Assembly (NCBI GenBank): GCA_013695855.1
Contig: JACCZR010000191.1
Location: forward strand, 1 to 5,620
Length of the DNA stretch: 5,620 nucleotides
Reading direction: 5' to 3'
Source: Thermoleophilaceae bacterium
GTDB lineage: Bacteria; Actinomycetota; Thermoleophilia; Solirubrobacterales; Thermoleophilaceae
Shown: positions 5,124-5,620 of the stretch, in pieces
Layout: each line of letters begins with the position of its first letter
Numbering within the stretch: the stretch's first letter is position 1
Program-made: the position numbers and the translations under genes
The notes under the pieces: generated by a model
Databases searched by the model: none
What the model was told of the DNA's origin: nothing
Seen by the model: only the letters and a program-made list of their open reading frames with translations

Positions 5124-5329
5124 TGAAAATGGAGATCGGACTGGTTGGGCTGGTGCTCATCATCATCGTCGTGATCTTGCTGGTACGGAGGTGACCTACT
5201 CGAGAAAAGGCCTTTGCCCTGGTCGGGCTTTCCGGCAACCGTGGTCAGGACACCACGGGCTATGCGGTTCCTCCACAGCCAACGGACCTTCTTGGGTTCT
5301 ACGTCCCCGGCTTTGACTATGCGAGCCAC
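5120..5329 (-). pseudogene. AAA/RepA-like ATPase, N-terminal fragment only
   Basis: From GTG 5329, with GAGAGG three bases ahead, the frame reads ARIVKAGDVEPKKVRWLW and then RNRIARGVLTTVAGKPDQGKG. This is the opening of replication-associated AAA/RepA-type ATPases from mobile elements: the 'VEP-x-x-V-x-WLW' lead-in, an R-I-x-x-G-x-L-T strand, then Walker A (GKPDQGKG, residues 33-40; here the usual final Ser/Thr is Gly). After LFS (about 5204) the match stops and the frame runs into DHDDDDEHQPNQSD, the antisense of the peptide gene, ending at TGA 5120-5122. Full members have several hundred residues, with Walker B and sensor motifs, all missing here. It points the same way as the recombinase, matching the rep-to-int order of actinobacterial integrative elements. 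The frame is also open upstream to the window edge, so the start is uncertain. Confidence 0.6.
5129..5194 (+). CDS. Single-helix membrane microprotein (21 aa)
   Basis: ATG 5129 to TGA 5192-5194 encodes 21 residues: MEIG, then an unbroken hydrophobic run of Leu, Ile and Val (LVGLVLIIIVVILLV, residues 5-19), then two Arg. One acidic residue before and two basic residues after the helix predict insertion in the cytoplasmic membrane with the Arg end inside. AAGGGG (5113-5118) precedes the start at a ten-base gap. Such peptides in other bacteria often regulate a membrane partner or form small oligomers; no partner is visible here. It runs opposite to the recombinase and ATPase fragments and occupies the gap between them, overlapping the junk tail of the ATPase frame. 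I do not recognise a named family. A 15-residue purely aliphatic run is unlikely by chance in such GC-rich DNA. Confidence 0.55.
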   Translation: MEIGLVGLVLIIIVVILLVRR

Positions 5330-5620
5330 TGTCCTCTCTCGCTCGCGCAGGCCGCGGTAGCGACCTCGCTTGGTCCAGGCCCGGGCGCTTGGCCCGAAGC
5401 GGGCGAAGAGGAGCCTCTGTTGGGCCTTAGATCGGGTCTGGCCGCTGCGCGAGAGGCCGTGCGGATTCCTTGCCCTCCCGGCCCTCGACCTTGCCGGGCG
5501 CCGTGCGCCCCCGCGGGGAGAACTACCAAGCCCACGGGGACGCCTCGGCACCGCGGCACGCGCACGAGCAGGGCGCGCCTTCGTCCGCGGGCCGGAGATC
5601 GTCAGCGCGCGGGGCGAAGC
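5330..5620. other. Unassigned DNA upstream of the ATPase fragment
   Basis: No gene is recognised. The minus-strand ATPase frame stays open to the right edge, but its translation is Arg/Pro/Gly-rich (RRPARSRAGRARNPHG) and without motif. Another minus-strand frame is open from 5565 to 5317 and a third from the edge to about 5525. In related elements a primase or plasmid-transfer gene often lies here; its end might be cut by the window. Nothing on the plus strand is persuasive. Confidence 0.3.

Noticed and set aside
4790..5194. 134-codon version of the 21-residue peptide gene
   Set aside because: The upstream 113 codons are antisense to the integrase catalytic domain; the ribosome binding site and hydrophobic segment support only the ATG at 5129.
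5026..5238. Minus-strand open frame spanning the microprotein region
   Set aside because: Out of frame with both the integrase and ATPase fragments and without any motif.
1..5620. CRISPR array, rRNA, IS element ends
   Set aside because: No regularly spaced repeats, no rRNA-like conserved stretches, and no transposase or terminal inverted repeats were seen.

Overview
The window is GC-rich DNA, and its genes prefer G or C at the third codon position. It most resembles a high-GC actinobacterium. The style of the small genes, especially the zinc-ribbon peptide opening MPYRHCPECRLTVYSAA, fits the Thermoleophilia/Solirubrobacterales group. That placement is inference from pattern memory, not a search result.

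Layout. Positions 1-1554 carry two minus-strand genes 11 bp apart: an SRPBCC/START-like lipid- or ligand-binding protein, then an ABC exporter (fused membrane and ATPase domains) that runs off the left edge. Diverging from them is a 40-codon gene for a hydrophobic peptide with a Gly/Arg tail (1593-1715). The stretch 1716-2127 is nearly empty apart from one weak 39-codon ORF. A 72-residue Lys/Ala-rich basic protein with a strong Shine-Dalgarno lies on the minus strand (2128-2346). Diverging from it is an MpsC/DUF2294 gene (2608-3120), apparently behind its own promoter, a possible operator, and a 24-codon leader ORF whose stop overlaps its ATG (TAATG). A 65-residue zinc-ribbon protein follows (3360-3557), with inverted repeats and an extended -10-like site upstream.

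From about 3700 the DNA looks degraded. There is a possible remnant of a secreted-protein C-terminus (to 4116). Then comes a tRNA-Ser-like patch next to the end of a minus-strand tyrosine recombinase (4311-5123) that keeps its catalytic domain but has lost its N-terminal DNA-binding domains. About 80-140 bp further on, in the same orientation, is the N-terminus of an AAA/RepA-type ATPase that breaks off just after Walker A (5329 to about 5204). I read these two as the outer parts of one integrative element (order rep ATPase, excisionase, integrase) whose middle was deleted. A tiny plus-strand gene for a 21-residue single-helix membrane peptide (5129-5194), with a convincing ribosome binding site, sits in the gap.

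The left half looks like ordinary chromosome with several overlooked microproteins; the right half looks like a decayed mobile element. I found no CRISPR array, rRNA, intact tRNA or complete insertion sequence. No complete new multi-gene system is evident. The most interesting signals are the short genes (40, 24 and 21 codons) and the collapsed element junction.
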